This document shows positions 29,736 through 37,973 of a DNA stretch of 64,000 bases, one piece after another. The DNA lies in the NCBI GenBank assembly GCA_001898385.1, contig MKTT01000036.1:129870-193869 (forward strand), in the 5' to 3' direction. The stretch is from Planctomycetales bacterium 71-10 (GTDB taxonomy: Bacteria > Planctomycetota > Planctomycetia > Isosphaerales > Isosphaeraceae). Position 1 is the stretch's first letter; the number at the start of each line of letters is the position of its first letter. The notes under the pieces are model-generated. The model saw nothing but the letters and a program-made list of their open reading frames with translations. It made no database searches and was not told the origin of the DNA. Position numbers and translations under genes: made by a program.

Positions 29736-30932
29736 TCAAGCGAACTGGGGGACCTTCAGGGTCTCGCCGCCCTTGAGGGCGGACTGATGGGCGATCACGC
29801 CGGGGACGGTCATGTTCAGGGCCGCGGCGACGTCCACCATCGGCTTGCGCTTCTCCAGGATCGCGGAGATGTACTCGTCGGTCAAGAAGCCGTGCGAGCC
29901 GCCGTGGCCGCCGGTGGCGACCTCCTTCGGCAGCGCGGGGCGGGTGAGGTCGGGGAGGTCCTTCACCTCGCCCTGGTAGTTCAGTCCGACCATCCCGCCG
30001 CGCTGGCCGTAGACGCGGCCGGTCTCGCCGCCGGGCGCGTAGGCGTCCCAGGCCACCGCCATGCGAGAGGTCCCCCCCTCGCTGGTGCGGAAGAGGGCGA
30101 CCTCCGAGCCGAACGGGTTCTCGTAACGGTTCCCGCCCTTGGAGAACTTCTCCAGGGTGCTGGGCATCGCCAGGCAGGTCGCCTCGGTGAACGTGCCGTC
30201 GGTCACGGCGATGTAGTAGGCCGTCGAGTGCGTCGGATACCACATCGGCGGCAGGCCCACCCGCCACTCGCGGAACGACGGGATCTGCTCGACGCTGTGG
30301 TGGTAGTACTCGCCCTCCGAGTAGATCAGCTTCCCCAGCGTCCCGGCCTTGTACGCCTGGCGCATCGCGTAGCAGTCCTCGTGGAACGCCGAGGTCTCGA
30401 ACATCATGTACGTCAGGCCGCTCGACTTCACGGCGTCGTACAGCTCGTGCGCCTCGTCGACCGATCCGAACACGGCCGGGACCGCGGAGGCGACGTGCTT
30501 GCCGTGCTTGAGCGCCAGGATGGCATGCTTCGCGTGGCTGGGGGCGTCGGTCGCGATGAAGACGGCCTCGATGGAGTCGTCCTTGACCAGCTCCTCCAGC
30601 GACGGGTACGTCTTCTCGCAGCGGCACGCCTTGGCGAGCCCCGCGCACCGATCCGGCATCAGGTCGCTGACGGCGACGATCTCGACGTTGGGATGGTCCT
30701 GGAACCCGAACGCCGCGCCGAACTGGCAGACGCCGTAGCCGATCACGCCGACGCGGACCTTGCGGTCGGAGATCGGCCGCCAGACCTTGGCCGTCTTCGC
30801 CGACGTCTTCACCCCCTCCGCCCCCAGGATCTCCGCCCCCGGCGCCTGCTGCGCCCGGGCGCGTCCCGCCATCGCGGCGAAGCCCATCGAACCGACCCCG
30901 ACCGTCCCCAGGAAATCCCGTCGCGAAGGCAT
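29736..30932 (-). CDS. Tat-exported Gfo/Idh/MocA family oxidoreductase
   Basis: The 398-residue protein begins with a Tat signal (SRRDFLGTVGVGSMGFAAM) followed by an NAD(P)-binding Rossmann fold (VRVGVIGYGVCQFGAAFG), a DLMPDRCAG segment, IEAVFIATDAPSHAKHAI and KHVASAVPAVFGSVDEAHEL in place of the usual EKP. The C-terminal Gfo-type domain contains TEATCLAMP and AVAWDAYAPGGET. The catalytic Lys-Pro is replaced here by Val-Pro, so classical dehydrogenase chemistry is uncertain. Planctomycetes encode many exported members, thought to act on sugars or glycosides. AAGGAG upstream supports the start at 30932; a longer frame to 30998 is unlikely. Confidence 0.87.
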   Translation of the reverse strand: MPSRRDFLGTVGVGSMGFAAMAGRARAQQAPGAEILGAEGVKTSAKTAKVWRPISDRKVRVGVIGYGVCQFGAAFGFQDHPNVEIVAVSDLMPDRCAGLAKACRCEKTYPSLEELVKDDSIEAVFIATDAPSHAKHAILALKHGKHVASAVPAVFGSVDEAHELYDAVKSSGLTYMMFETSAFHEDCYAMRQAYKAGTLGKLIYSEGEYYHHSVEQIPSFREWRVGLPPMWYPTHSTAYYIAVTDGTFTEATCLAMPSTLEKFSKGGNRYENPFGSEVALFRTSEGGTSRMAVAWDAYAPGGETGRVYGQRGGMVGLNYQGEVKDLPDLTRPALPKEVATGGHGGSHGFLTDEYISAILEKRKPMVDVAAALNMTVPGVIAHQSALKGGETLKVPQFA

Positions 30933-31078
30933 GGCATGCTCCTTGTCTCGTCTCGCATCGGGCCGAGGGCCGATGCTCACGGCCCGATGGTAAGACAAGG
31001 TTTCAACAATTGCCAGCGGCAGGCCCCGTCACGACATCCGTCAGATGTCGTAGAACGAGGCGGCGAGGAGGCGGGATC

Positions 31079-32113
31079 ATGACTGTGCCCGACGACCGGT
31101 TGGAGGCGACGCTGCTGGGGACGGCCCTCGGCGACGCGCTGGGGCTGGCGTGCGAGGGGATGTCGCCGCGGGCGATCGCGCGGCGTTTCGGGGCGGTCGA
31201 CCGCTTCCGGGTGCTGGGGCGGACGGGGTTCGTGTCGGACGACACGGAGCAATCGGCGCTGGTGGCGCAAAGCCTGGTGCGGCACCCTCGCGACGCCGAG
31301 GCCTGCGCCCGCGACTTCCGGCGGGCGCTGCTGGGCTGGTTCTGCCGGCTCCCCTGGGGCGTGGGCCTGGGGACGGCGAAGGCGTGCCTGAAGATCGGAG
31401 CGGGTGTCGAGCCTTCGGGCGTGATGTCGGCCGGGAACGGGGCGGCGATGCGGTCGGCGATCGTCGGCGTCTTCCACCGCGACCGTCCCGACGAGCGACG
31501 GGCGTTCACGAGGGCGCTGGCCGAGGTCTCGCACCGCGACCCCAGGGCCGTCGAGGGGGCCGTCTTCGTCGCCGAGGTCGCCGCGCTGGCGGCCCGATCC
31601 GAGGGAGCCCGCGAGCCGTCCGACCTGCTGCGCGAGGCTCGCGGCGTGGTCGGCGACGCCCAACTCGGCCTCGCGATCGACGAGGCCCTGGCGAGGGCGG
31701 ACTCGGACCTCCCGACGTCCGCCGCGGCGGAGGCGTGCGGGACCTCCGGCTTCGTCGTCCATACCCTGGCGTTCGCGTCGTTGGCCTTCGCCCGCTTCAG
31801 CCACGACCCGATGCGGGCGCTGCGGGAGGTCGTCTCGGCGGGCGGCGACACGGACACCATCGCCGCGATCGTCGGCGCCTGGTGCGGGGCGCGCTCCGGG
31901 ACCGCCTGGCTGCCGGCCGACCTGATCGGCCGCATCCACGACGGCCCCTTCGGGCCCGGCCACTTGAAGGCGCTCGCGCGCTCGCTGCAAGCCGGGGCGG
32001 ACGGCTCGCCGGCCGATCCGCCGCGCTACTCGATCGTCGCCGCGACGGGCCGGAACCTGGCCCTGTACCCGGTCGTCCTGGCCCATGGATTCCGACGCCT
32101 CGTGCCGTTCTGA
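31079..32113 (+). CDS. ADP-ribosylglycohydrolase family protein (DraG-like)
   Basis: The 344-residue protein has the family pattern TALGDALGLACEGMSP near the N terminus, the metal-binding DDTEQSALVAQ near residue 47, MSAGNGAAMRSA near residue 118 and the C-terminal metal site GGDTDTIAAIVGAW near residue 260. These residues bind two Mg2+ ions and cleave ADP-ribose from protein or small-molecule targets. Nothing in the neighbourhood identifies the target; no nitrogenase or ADP-ribosyltransferase gene is visible. The start at 31079 is preceded by AGGAGG. The gene is divergent from the Gfo/Idh/MocA gene and convergent with the C69 peptidase gene, with four bases between stops. Confidence 0.9.
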   Translation: MTVPDDRLEATLLGTALGDALGLACEGMSPRAIARRFGAVDRFRVLGRTGFVSDDTEQSALVAQSLVRHPRDAEACARDFRRALLGWFCRLPWGVGLGTAKACLKIGAGVEPSGVMSAGNGAAMRSAIVGVFHRDRPDERRAFTRALAEVSHRDPRAVEGAVFVAEVAALAARSEGAREPSDLLREARGVVGDAQLGLAIDEALARADSDLPTSAAAEACGTSGFVVHTLAFASLAFARFSHDPMRALREVVSAGGDTDTIAAIVGAWCGARSGTAWLPADLIGRIHDGPFGPGHLKALARSLQAGADGSPADPPRYSIVAATGRNLALYPVVLAHGFRRLVPF

Positions 32114-32117
32114 TCGA

Positions 32118-33746
32118 TCAGTAGTCCGTCAGGCCGATCTTCGCCGGGACGGTGAACCGGCCGGGGCGAGACTTGACGACGTGTCGCAGCCATTCCTCGG
32201 GGTAGCCGGTCTCCCGGGCCTCGCCGTCGGCGTCCTTGACGTAGCCGTCGAGATGCTTGGTCAGGATCGCCTCGGCCAGCCCGCGCCAGCCGCGGAAGAC
32301 GTCCTCGGCCGTGGAGGTGCTGAACGAGGTCAGGAACGACTTCGCCAGCGCCGGGTCGGTCGTCGCGAGCTTGGCGGCGGCCTCCTCGACGACCGGCTGC
32401 ATCTTGAGGATCGCCTCCTCCCGCTTCCGCTGCGCGGCCTGCACGTCCGGGTAGACGTGCGACCAGCGGTCGTAGGCGAGGTTCGACACCAGGTTCATGA
32501 TCCAGAAGGCGGAATCCCACGAGAACTTCTGGTAATCGCCCGCGACGTAGGAGGACGGCAGCGCGTCGATCGAGCAGTAGAGCGGCGTGAAGCACGAGGT
32601 GGAGGCGTCGTCGGGCGTGAACCACGTCACGCCGCCGACGGCGTCCGGTAGGCCCGCGCGGCTCTGGTGGACGACGGTGAAACCGGCGTGCGGCGACGAG
32701 ATCGGCCGCTCCCACATGTATTCCTGACCGTCGGCGTGGAAGACCAGCGGGCGGAGGCGGAACGGGCTGTTGAACGGGCCGGCGTCGGGGCCCTGGGTCA
32801 TGTCGTAGGGCGTCCCCTCGAAGTGGTCGCGCATCAGGCCCATCACGTCGCCGACCGCCAGCGGCGCGTCCGGCTTGACGAACAGCGGGTAGTCCTCGAC
32901 GCCCGCCTCGCCGCGGAACCAGGCGTCGGAGAAGTTCGCCGAGGGGGCCGACCGGCGGTAGACGCTCCAGACCCGCCCCGCGCACGCGCGACGGGCGGAC
33001 GGGCCGTGGTCGGGATGGTAGGCGTCGCGGTAGCGGAACGGCTCGCCGGACTTCGGGTCGTAGTACCCCTTCTCGACGGCGAACGAGATCACGTCCGGGG
33101 CGTAGAGCCAGTTCTCCGGGTCGTCGAGCGGGAACGTCGTGATCCGGCTCATGTTCGCATGGGCCGTGATGCAGTCGTCGGGCACGCGGGCCGCGACCCA
33201 CACGATCCCCTTCTGCCCCGGCCCCTTGTTGATCAGCTCCATGATCCAGGCTTCGTTCTTGTCCGCGATCGAAAACGTCTCGGCCGAGGAGCCGTAGCCG
33301 TGTTCGCGGCAGAGCGAGTCCACGAGCGAGATGGCCTCCCTCGCCGTCTTCGCCCGCTGAAGGACGAGCATCATGAGGGCGTCGTAGTCGAGAAGCCCCT
33401 TGCGGTCGCGCAGCTCGCGACGGCCGCCGGTGGTGGTCTCGCCCATGGAGACCTGATGCTCGTTGATGAGCCCGACGACGGAGTACGTCCGCGACGCCTG
33501 CGGGATGCGGCCCCGGACGTCGTCGGTCTCCCAGCCCTTGACCTCGACCGTCCCGCCTTCCTTGTGCTCGCCGCCGGGGATGCGCAGGAGGCGAGGCATG
33601 ATGGTGATGTCGGACGTGTACGTCACCATGACCGACCCGTCCCGCGACGCCTTCCGCCCCACCACGACGTTCGTGCAGGCCGAAGCCCACCCCGCCGCGA
33701 CCGAGACGACGGCCGCCCAAACCACGACCTTCCGGGCCCCCGTCAT
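32118..33746 (-). CDS. Secreted C69-family dipeptidase
   Basis: The 542-residue protein has a signal peptide ending ASA followed by Cys24 (CTNVVVGRKASRDGSVMV). In C69 (PepD-type) Ntn hydrolases this N-terminal Cys is the nucleophile exposed by cleavage; the same pattern mimics a lipobox, so lipid anchoring is an alternative. Further family blocks are GLINEHQVSMGETTTGGR, DYDALMMLVLQRAKTAREAI, EAWIMELI and AHANMSRITTF. It would cleave dipeptides outside the cytoplasm. The start at 33746 is chosen because upstream codons look non-coding and AGAGGTGG lies just before it. An AT-richer gap of 123 bases separates it from the next minus-strand gene. Confidence 0.9.
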   Translation of the reverse strand: MTGARKVVVWAAVVSVAAGWASACTNVVVGRKASRDGSVMVTYTSDITIMPRLLRIPGGEHKEGGTVEVKGWETDDVRGRIPQASRTYSVVGLINEHQVSMGETTTGGRRELRDRKGLLDYDALMMLVLQRAKTAREAISLVDSLCREHGYGSSAETFSIADKNEAWIMELINKGPGQKGIVWVAARVPDDCITAHANMSRITTFPLDDPENWLYAPDVISFAVEKGYYDPKSGEPFRYRDAYHPDHGPSARRACAGRVWSVYRRSAPSANFSDAWFRGEAGVEDYPLFVKPDAPLAVGDVMGLMRDHFEGTPYDMTQGPDAGPFNSPFRLRPLVFHADGQEYMWERPISSPHAGFTVVHQSRAGLPDAVGGVTWFTPDDASTSCFTPLYCSIDALPSSYVAGDYQKFSWDSAFWIMNLVSNLAYDRWSHVYPDVQAAQRKREEAILKMQPVVEEAAAKLATTDPALAKSFLTSFSTSTAEDVFRGWRGLAEAILTKHLDGYVKDADGEARETGYPEEWLRHVVKSRPGRFTVPAKIGLTDY

Positions 33747-33869
33747 GAATCCACCTCTCCCGACATGACGATCCTGCGATCCGTACGCCCGACGCCGCGC
33801 CGGACCTCCCGAGGATAGTGCGGCCGACGCTCGCCGCACAACCCCGGGGGTAGGCCGTGCCCCGCGAGG

Positions 33870-34094
33870 TCAGACTTCCCGGAATACTCGCTCGCCGATG
33901 ATCGCGTATTCGTCCTCGAGCAGCCACGACCTTACCTCGTCGTAGTCGTGGGACCTGAAGACGACCTTGTTCCCTTCCTTCGGATCGACGATCTGGACGC
34001 CGCCGCTTCGGGTCGCGTCGGGCAGAACGACAAGCACATAAGGTAAGTCCAGCCCTTCATCGACCCAGATCTCGTACCAGTCCTGACTGATCAT
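33870..34094 (-). CDS. Small conserved-looking protein of unknown function
   Basis: This 74-residue protein begins MISQDWYEIWVDEGLDLPYVLVVLPD and continues to IVDPKEGNKVVFRSHDYDEVRSWLLEDEYAIIGERVF. It is predicted to be a small alpha/beta fold without a signal peptide or metal motif. I do not recognise a family. ATG 34094 is chosen because GGAG lies five bases upstream; an alternative longer start at 34154 overlaps the end of the acetyltransferase gene. It is the last gene of a minus-strand run reaching back to 37969. Confidence 0.65.
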   Translation of the reverse strand: MISQDWYEIWVDEGLDLPYVLVVLPDATRSGGVQIVDPKEGNKVVFRSHDYDEVRSWLLEDEYAIIGERVFREV

Positions 34095-34150
34095 GAGATC
34101 TCCGGCTTCAACCGATCCCGCGCCTCCGGACCACCGCCGCACCGGGACGC

Positions 34151-34642
34151 TCAAACCAGGTCCTTCGCGAAGAACAGCGCGTGCGAACTCTCCCCGTACG
34201 GCTCGGCGTCCTGGACCCCGAACGAGCGGTACAGGGCCACGGCCCGGGACATCTCGGGGGTGGAGTCGAGGACCATGCGTCGGTAGCCGAGGGCCCTCGC
34301 GCGGTCGAGGACGGCGGCGACGAGCCGCTTGCCCAGGCCGAGGGACCGGGCGGACGGGTCGATGTAGAGCCGCTTCATCTCGCAGACGCCATCGCCCAGG
34401 TCGCGCAGCGCGACGCAGCCGGCGGGGCGGGCGTCGACCGTCGCCAGCAGCAGCGCGCCGGAGGGGCCGGCGTAGCGGCCGGGGAGGCCGGCCAGCTCGG
34501 CGTCGAAGCCCTGGAGGCGCAGGTTCTCGCGGACCGTCGGGCCGAACTCGTCGCGATAGATCGCCAGCAGGCCGCGGACGGCGTCGAGGTCGGCCGGGTC
34601 GACGGCGTCTCGGATGATGACGTGAAGGATCGATTCAGGCAT
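34151..34642 (-). CDS. GNAT-family N-acetyltransferase
   Basis: The 163-residue protein has the GNAT core: LLLATVDARPAGCVALRDLG as strands 2-4, EMKRLYIDPSARSLGLGKRLVAAVLDRAR with the acetyl-CoA-binding R-x-x-G-x-G/A loop near residue 108, and LDSTPEMSRAVALYRSFGVQ as the C-terminal signature. It transfers an acetyl group from acetyl-CoA to an unknown acceptor in the cytoplasm. Its start overlaps the stop of the upstream PPOX-like gene by eight bases, so the two are translationally coupled. Confidence 0.88.
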   Translation of the reverse strand: MPESILHVIIRDAVDPADLDAVRGLLAIYRDEFGPTVRENLRLQGFDAELAGLPGRYAGPSGALLLATVDARPAGCVALRDLGDGVCEMKRLYIDPSARSLGLGKRLVAAVLDRARALGYRRMVLDSTPEMSRAVALYRSFGVQDAEPYGESSHALFFAKDLV

Positions 34643-35201
34643 CGGCCGGGCTCTCCGACGGGGTCAGGCCGGGGATGCCGTCGATGCTGACGGCGTTCTT
34701 CTTGCGGCGGTACTCGGCCATCCCCTCGGGGCCCTTCTTGCGGGCGAAGTCCAGGAGCCCCGACCGCTCGCCGCGGTATTCGTAGAGCGGCACGGAGAGG
34801 CCGCACGAGTCGGAGACGCGGTCGACGTCCAGCACGATCACCGCGCGGGCCCCGGGGAGGTCAGGGAAGCGCGGGGCCAGTTCGACCCACTCGGCGTCGG
34901 TCGGCTCCACCACGCGGCCCCGGCCCTGGAGGCGGACGATGACCGGCCGGCCCTCGAAGGCGCAGAACATGATCGTCATCCGGCCGTTCTCGCGCAGGTG
35001 GGCGATCGTCTCCACGCCGCTGCCGGTCAGGTCGAGATACGCGACCCGTTTCGGCCCCAGGACGCGAAGCGTGTCGTGCCCCTTGGGCGAGATGTTGAGC
35101 CGCCCGTCCGGGTCGTTCGGAGCGGTCCCCACGAAGAACAGGTGTTGCCGCCCGATGAACTCCGCCATCCGGTCGTCGATCGCGTCGTAAGTCTTCCCCA
35201 T
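34635..35201 (-). CDS. Pyridoxamine 5'-phosphate oxidase-like FMN-binding protein
   Basis: The 188-residue protein begins MGKTYDAIDDRMAEFIGRQ and has a split-barrel fold pattern: HLFFVGTAPNDPDGRLNISPKG, VAYLDLTGSGVETIAHLREN and GRMTIMFCAFEGRPVIVRLQ. These segments bind FMN or F420 in relatives. The substrate is unknown and it is probably not PdxH itself, being shorter and lacking the PdxH PLP-site signature. Upstream in-frame codons are the shadow of the DinB gene, so ATG 35201 is used. It sits 26 bases after the DinB gene and overlaps the GNAT gene. Confidence 0.82.
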   Translation of the reverse strand: MGKTYDAIDDRMAEFIGRQHLFFVGTAPNDPDGRLNISPKGHDTLRVLGPKRVAYLDLTGSGVETIAHLRENGRMTIMFCAFEGRPVIVRLQGRGRVVEPTDAEWVELAPRFPDLPGARAVIVLDVDRVSDSCGLSVPLYEYRGERSGLLDFARKKGPEGMAEYRRKKNAVSIDGIPGLTPSESPADA

Positions 35202-35227
35202 GATCGCTCCAGGACTTCGAAATCCGT

Positions 35228-35767
35228 TCAACCCTTCGGGCGCATCGCGGGCGGCACGAGCGACGGCGTCCGGAACTCGTAACGATCGCCGAGCTGCATC
35301 CGGGTCATGAAGACGATCTCCTGCGCGTGGCCCGTCAGGTGCGTGAGCGTCTGGAACAGGATGCCGAGGACGGTCGCGTCCACCTCCCTCCCGCCCCGCT
35401 CGATCGGCCGCGTCTCCGCGAGCGTCTCGGGCGCGAGCGACGCCAGCCGCGCCTCGGCCAGGGCGACCGACTCGTCGAACCGCCGGAGCAGTTCGGCCTT
35501 CGGGATCTCGGCCCGCTCCGTGAACTCGCCGAAGCGATCGCGGACGTCGGGCTGGCGGCCGACGTTCGCTTCGAACCGATGCCGGAGGTTCCCCGCCAGG
35601 TGGAGGACGAGGTTGCCGATGCTGTTCAGCCCCGGCGCCGGCCGCCACCAGACCTGGGCGTCGTCGAGCTGCGCCAGGCCGTGGCGGATCAGGCCGACGG
35701 CGTCGTCGAGCCGCGCGCGGGCTTCGTCGAGGAACAGGCGGGCCGGGTCGGACGTCGGGGGATTCAT
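35228..35767 (-). CDS. DinB-like (DUF1572-type) four-helix protein
   Basis: The 179-residue protein has the DinB four-helix arrangement. Its metal-ligand His residues appear as NLVLHLAGNLRHRF near residue 52 and LTHLTGHAQEIVFM near residue 147. Family members bind a divalent metal and include thiol transferases and many proteins without known role. An AAGGAG before ATG 35767 supports the start. The gene overlaps the end of the upstream nucleotidyltransferase gene by four bases, indicating one operon. Confidence 0.83.
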   Translation of the reverse strand: MNPPTSDPARLFLDEARARLDDAVGLIRHGLAQLDDAQVWWRPAPGLNSIGNLVLHLAGNLRHRFEANVGRQPDVRDRFGEFTERAEIPKAELLRRFDESVALAEARLASLAPETLAETRPIERGGREVDATVLGILFQTLTHLTGHAQEIVFMTRMQLGDRYEFRTPSLVPPAMRPKG

Positions 35768-36531
35768 CGTCTCTCTCCTTGGCGCAGCCGCAGCAGCAGG
35801 TCGTCCAGCGCGGCGCGGGCCGTCGCGTGTTCGGGGAGGCGGCTCGACGCGCCCGCGGCCTCCAGCTCGGCGCGGAGGCGTTCGTACTCGCGGCGGTGGA
35901 ACGGGGCGTCGGCGTCGTCGAGCGTCTCGCGCTCGCGGCCGGCGACCTTCCGCGCGATCAGGTCGTCGACGTGCGAAAGCCGCGCCGATTCGTTGAGCCG
36001 CGGCAGGTTCGCCTCGACCTCGCCGGTCTGCATCAGGTGGATCCCCGTCAGCAGCACGCGATAGGCGTACAGCAGCGGCTTGACCCGCCGCGGGCGTTCC
36101 TTGTCGAACAGCCGCCACTGGGTCTCGGCGAAGCCGAGGTAGTGGAAGTTGTGGAACCGCGTGACGCAGTCGCGGGCGATCGCCTTCAGCTCCTCGTGCT
36201 CGGGCGTGGTGCGGACGACCAACGGCGAGTGCAGTTGCTCCAGGACGTAGCCGTTCTTCTTGAGCATCAGCTTGAAGAACTTGAGGGCGTCGTGCGTCAC
36301 CAGGTCCAGCTCGAAGCCGTCGTCCTCCTTCCGTTCCACCTGGATCGTCCACGGCCCCGGGTCGAGCCCCAGGGCGTGCGAGGCCGGCAGGACGTGGACG
36401 CCGCGCAGGTCGTAGTCGGAATCGGGCGAGGCGAACCCGTACAGGTGCGCCCCGCTGATCGTGGCGAACAGCAGCGGGAAGGGGTGGGAGTCGGCGACGG
36501 CCTCAAGCCGCCTTGGCGCATCCGCGTTCAC
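35764..36531 (-). CDS. RlaP-like predicted nucleotidyltransferase (second of two)
   Basis: The 255-residue protein belongs to the DNA polymerase beta-like nucleotidyltransferase superfamily (PF10127, RlaP type). The catalytic pattern is GAHLYGFASPDSDYDLRG, with Ser38, Asp39 and Asp41 in the metal site. Characteristic helices follow: LVTHDALKFFKLMLKKNGYV, RFHNFHYLGFAETQWRLF and KPLLYAYRVLLTGIHLMQTG. RlaP proteins are linked by family name and context to RNA repair, but no RNA ligase is adjacent here. The start is a GTG at 36531 that overlaps the stop of the first copy (GTGA). It shares fold but little sequence with that copy, so the pair is old or separately acquired. Confidence 0.8.
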   Translation of the reverse strand: MNADAPRRLEAVADSHPFPLLFATISGAHLYGFASPDSDYDLRGVHVLPASHALGLDPGPWTIQVERKEDDGFELDLVTHDALKFFKLMLKKNGYVLEQLHSPLVVRTTPEHEELKAIARDCVTRFHNFHYLGFAETQWRLFDKERPRRVKPLLYAYRVLLTGIHLMQTGEVEANLPRLNESARLSHVDDLIARKVAGRERETLDDADAPFHRREYERLRAELEAAGASSRLPEHATARAALDDLLLRLRQGERR

Positions 36532-37430
36532 AGCAGGTCCCTCACCCGGTCCAGCTCCGCCTGGACGGCCCGCAGCGCGGCGACGGCGCGGTCGGGGTCG
36601 ACCACGCAGGCGTCGAGGCGGCCGTAGTGCTCCTCCAGGCATCGCATGAGCAAATCCTTGATCTTGGCTTCGTCGGGCTTCGCCGGGAGCTTGCTCTCGG
36701 CCCAGGCCCGTTCGAGCTGCTTCTCCTTGTCGTCGAACCAGGAGCGGAGCCGGTCCTCGGTCCACTCGCCGCGACGGATGGCCTTCAGCCGCTCGTTGTC
36801 GCGCTGGAGGTCCACGTCCCCCTCGGTCAGGATCTGCTCGACCTCGCCGATCAGGCGGACGACGTGGTACGCGAACTTGACGTCGTAGCCGTGCTCGGCG
36901 ACGAGTTCCGCACGCTTCCCCTCGGGCTGCTTGGTGGCGATCTTGTGGAGCTGCGAGTAGGCGTACCCCTTGAACTTGGCCCACGCCCCCTTGTGCAGGA
37001 AGGCGCGGCGGTTCTCGCGGACGAGGTCCCCCACGCGGGTCGAGTGCAGCACGCAGTTGATCGGCGTGAACAGCGAATCCAGCACGTTGGGGTTGTTCTG
37101 CATCGCCAGGTCGAAGAACCGGACGATGCCGAAGATGGTCACGTCGTACGTCCGCCCGCTCCCGCCGAGGGCGTCGGCATCCGGGATGTGATGCTCCTGG
37201 AAGACCTCGAACCGCTTGCGCGGCGTGCCGAACCCCGGGATCTCGCCGCGGAGGTGCGGGAAGACGTCGTCCTTGGGCGGGATCGCCCAGCCGTAGACGT
37301 CGACGTCGCTGGTGTCCGACGACACCCCGTAGGCGACGCTCCCCATGATCGTCTCGTACTGGACGTTCCCCGGCAGCCACCGCGGCGGGCGGAGCAGGCT
37401 GCGGTCGGTCAGTCGCTGGATGGTGCTCAC
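36528..37430 (-). CDS. RlaP-like predicted nucleotidyltransferase (first of two)
   Basis: The 300-residue protein has the polymerase beta-like catalytic motif MGSVAYGVSSDTSDVDVYG, with Asp42 and Asp44. A helical C-terminal part follows, with FGTPRKRFEVFQEHH, VLDSLFTPINCVLHST and KGYAYSQLHKIAT. The family is PF10127; the substrate is unknown, though relatives are suspected to modify RNA ends or nucleotides. It starts with GTG at 37430, overlapping the stop of the upstream 180-residue gene (GTGA), and its own stop overlaps the GTG of the second copy. This double coupling makes it likely that the three products work together or are made in fixed ratio. Confidence 0.82.
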   Translation of the reverse strand: MSTIQRLTDRSLLRPPRWLPGNVQYETIMGSVAYGVSSDTSDVDVYGWAIPPKDDVFPHLRGEIPGFGTPRKRFEVFQEHHIPDADALGGSGRTYDVTIFGIVRFFDLAMQNNPNVLDSLFTPINCVLHSTRVGDLVRENRRAFLHKGAWAKFKGYAYSQLHKIATKQPEGKRAELVAEHGYDVKFAYHVVRLIGEVEQILTEGDVDLQRDNERLKAIRRGEWTEDRLRSWFDDKEKQLERAWAESKLPAKPDEAKIKDLLMRCLEEHYGRLDACVVDPDRAVAALRAVQAELDRVRDLL

Positions 37431-37969
37431 GGCTTCGCCTCTCGATCGTTTCGACCGAAGATCGACCTTCGCAGCCGACTCCAGGTTCGCTTCAACGGGA
37501 GAAGCGGACTATCCATCCAGCGCAAGGCGAACTTGCCGGACGTCTCGACGTCCTCCCATCCGGGCGGCAGGATGGGAGACTTGACCGAAAACGGGGCGAG
37601 GCCGCCGTTGCGGTGATACATCAGGTCTTCCCGCGAGGTGAACCGTCCGCAGCAACGAAGCGAGACCACGGTGGACCGGGCGTCCACGTCGGCCACCGCG
37701 ATGTCGATCCATTCCGGGACCTTGCCCTCGCGCCAGAGAAATTCGAGGGCCTCGTCGACCGACCATGGGCCGTGAAACGCTTCGGCGGGGAGTGAGTCCC
37801 TGGGGAAGACCTCCTCGTCCCCGACCCTGGGATTCCCGTCGAACGACCGATTCGGGTAGACGCGGAGGGTCGCCTCCTCGGGCAATCTCTCGCGGACATG
37901 CTCCGCCGCGAATTTGATCGCCCGGCGGACGGCCAGCCTCAACCTCGCTTCGAAAGTCGTCCGGTCCAT
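37427..37969 (-). CDS. Protein of unknown function coupled to nucleotidyltransferases
   Basis: The 180-residue protein reads as a compact soluble protein: DRTTFEARLRLAVRRAIKF at the N terminus, ERLPEEATLRVYPNRSFDGN, PWSVDEALEFLWREGKVPEW and VVSLRCCGRFTSREDLMYH. It ends in a basic tail (RTWSRLRRSIFGRNDREAKP). I do not recognise the family. The C-terminal basic stretch could contact nucleic acid. The gene starts the coupled minus-strand set that continues through two RlaP-like genes, DinB, PPOX and GNAT. Five bases upstream of its ATG lies the stop of a short open frame that may be a gene remnant. Confidence 0.7.
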   Translation of the reverse strand: MDRTTFEARLRLAVRRAIKFAAEHVRERLPEEATLRVYPNRSFDGNPRVGDEEVFPRDSLPAEAFHGPWSVDEALEFLWREGKVPEWIDIAVADVDARSTVVSLRCCGRFTSREDLMYHRNGGLAPFSVKSPILPPGWEDVETSGKFALRWMDSPLLPLKRTWSRLRRSIFGRNDREAKP

Positions 37970-37973
37970 GTGT

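Noticed and set aside
32118..32190. Lipoprotein call for the C69 peptidase
   Set aside because: The Cys after ASA is the expected N-terminal nucleophile of the C69 Ntn-hydrolase family, so the lipobox resemblance is probably coincidental; kept as an alternative.
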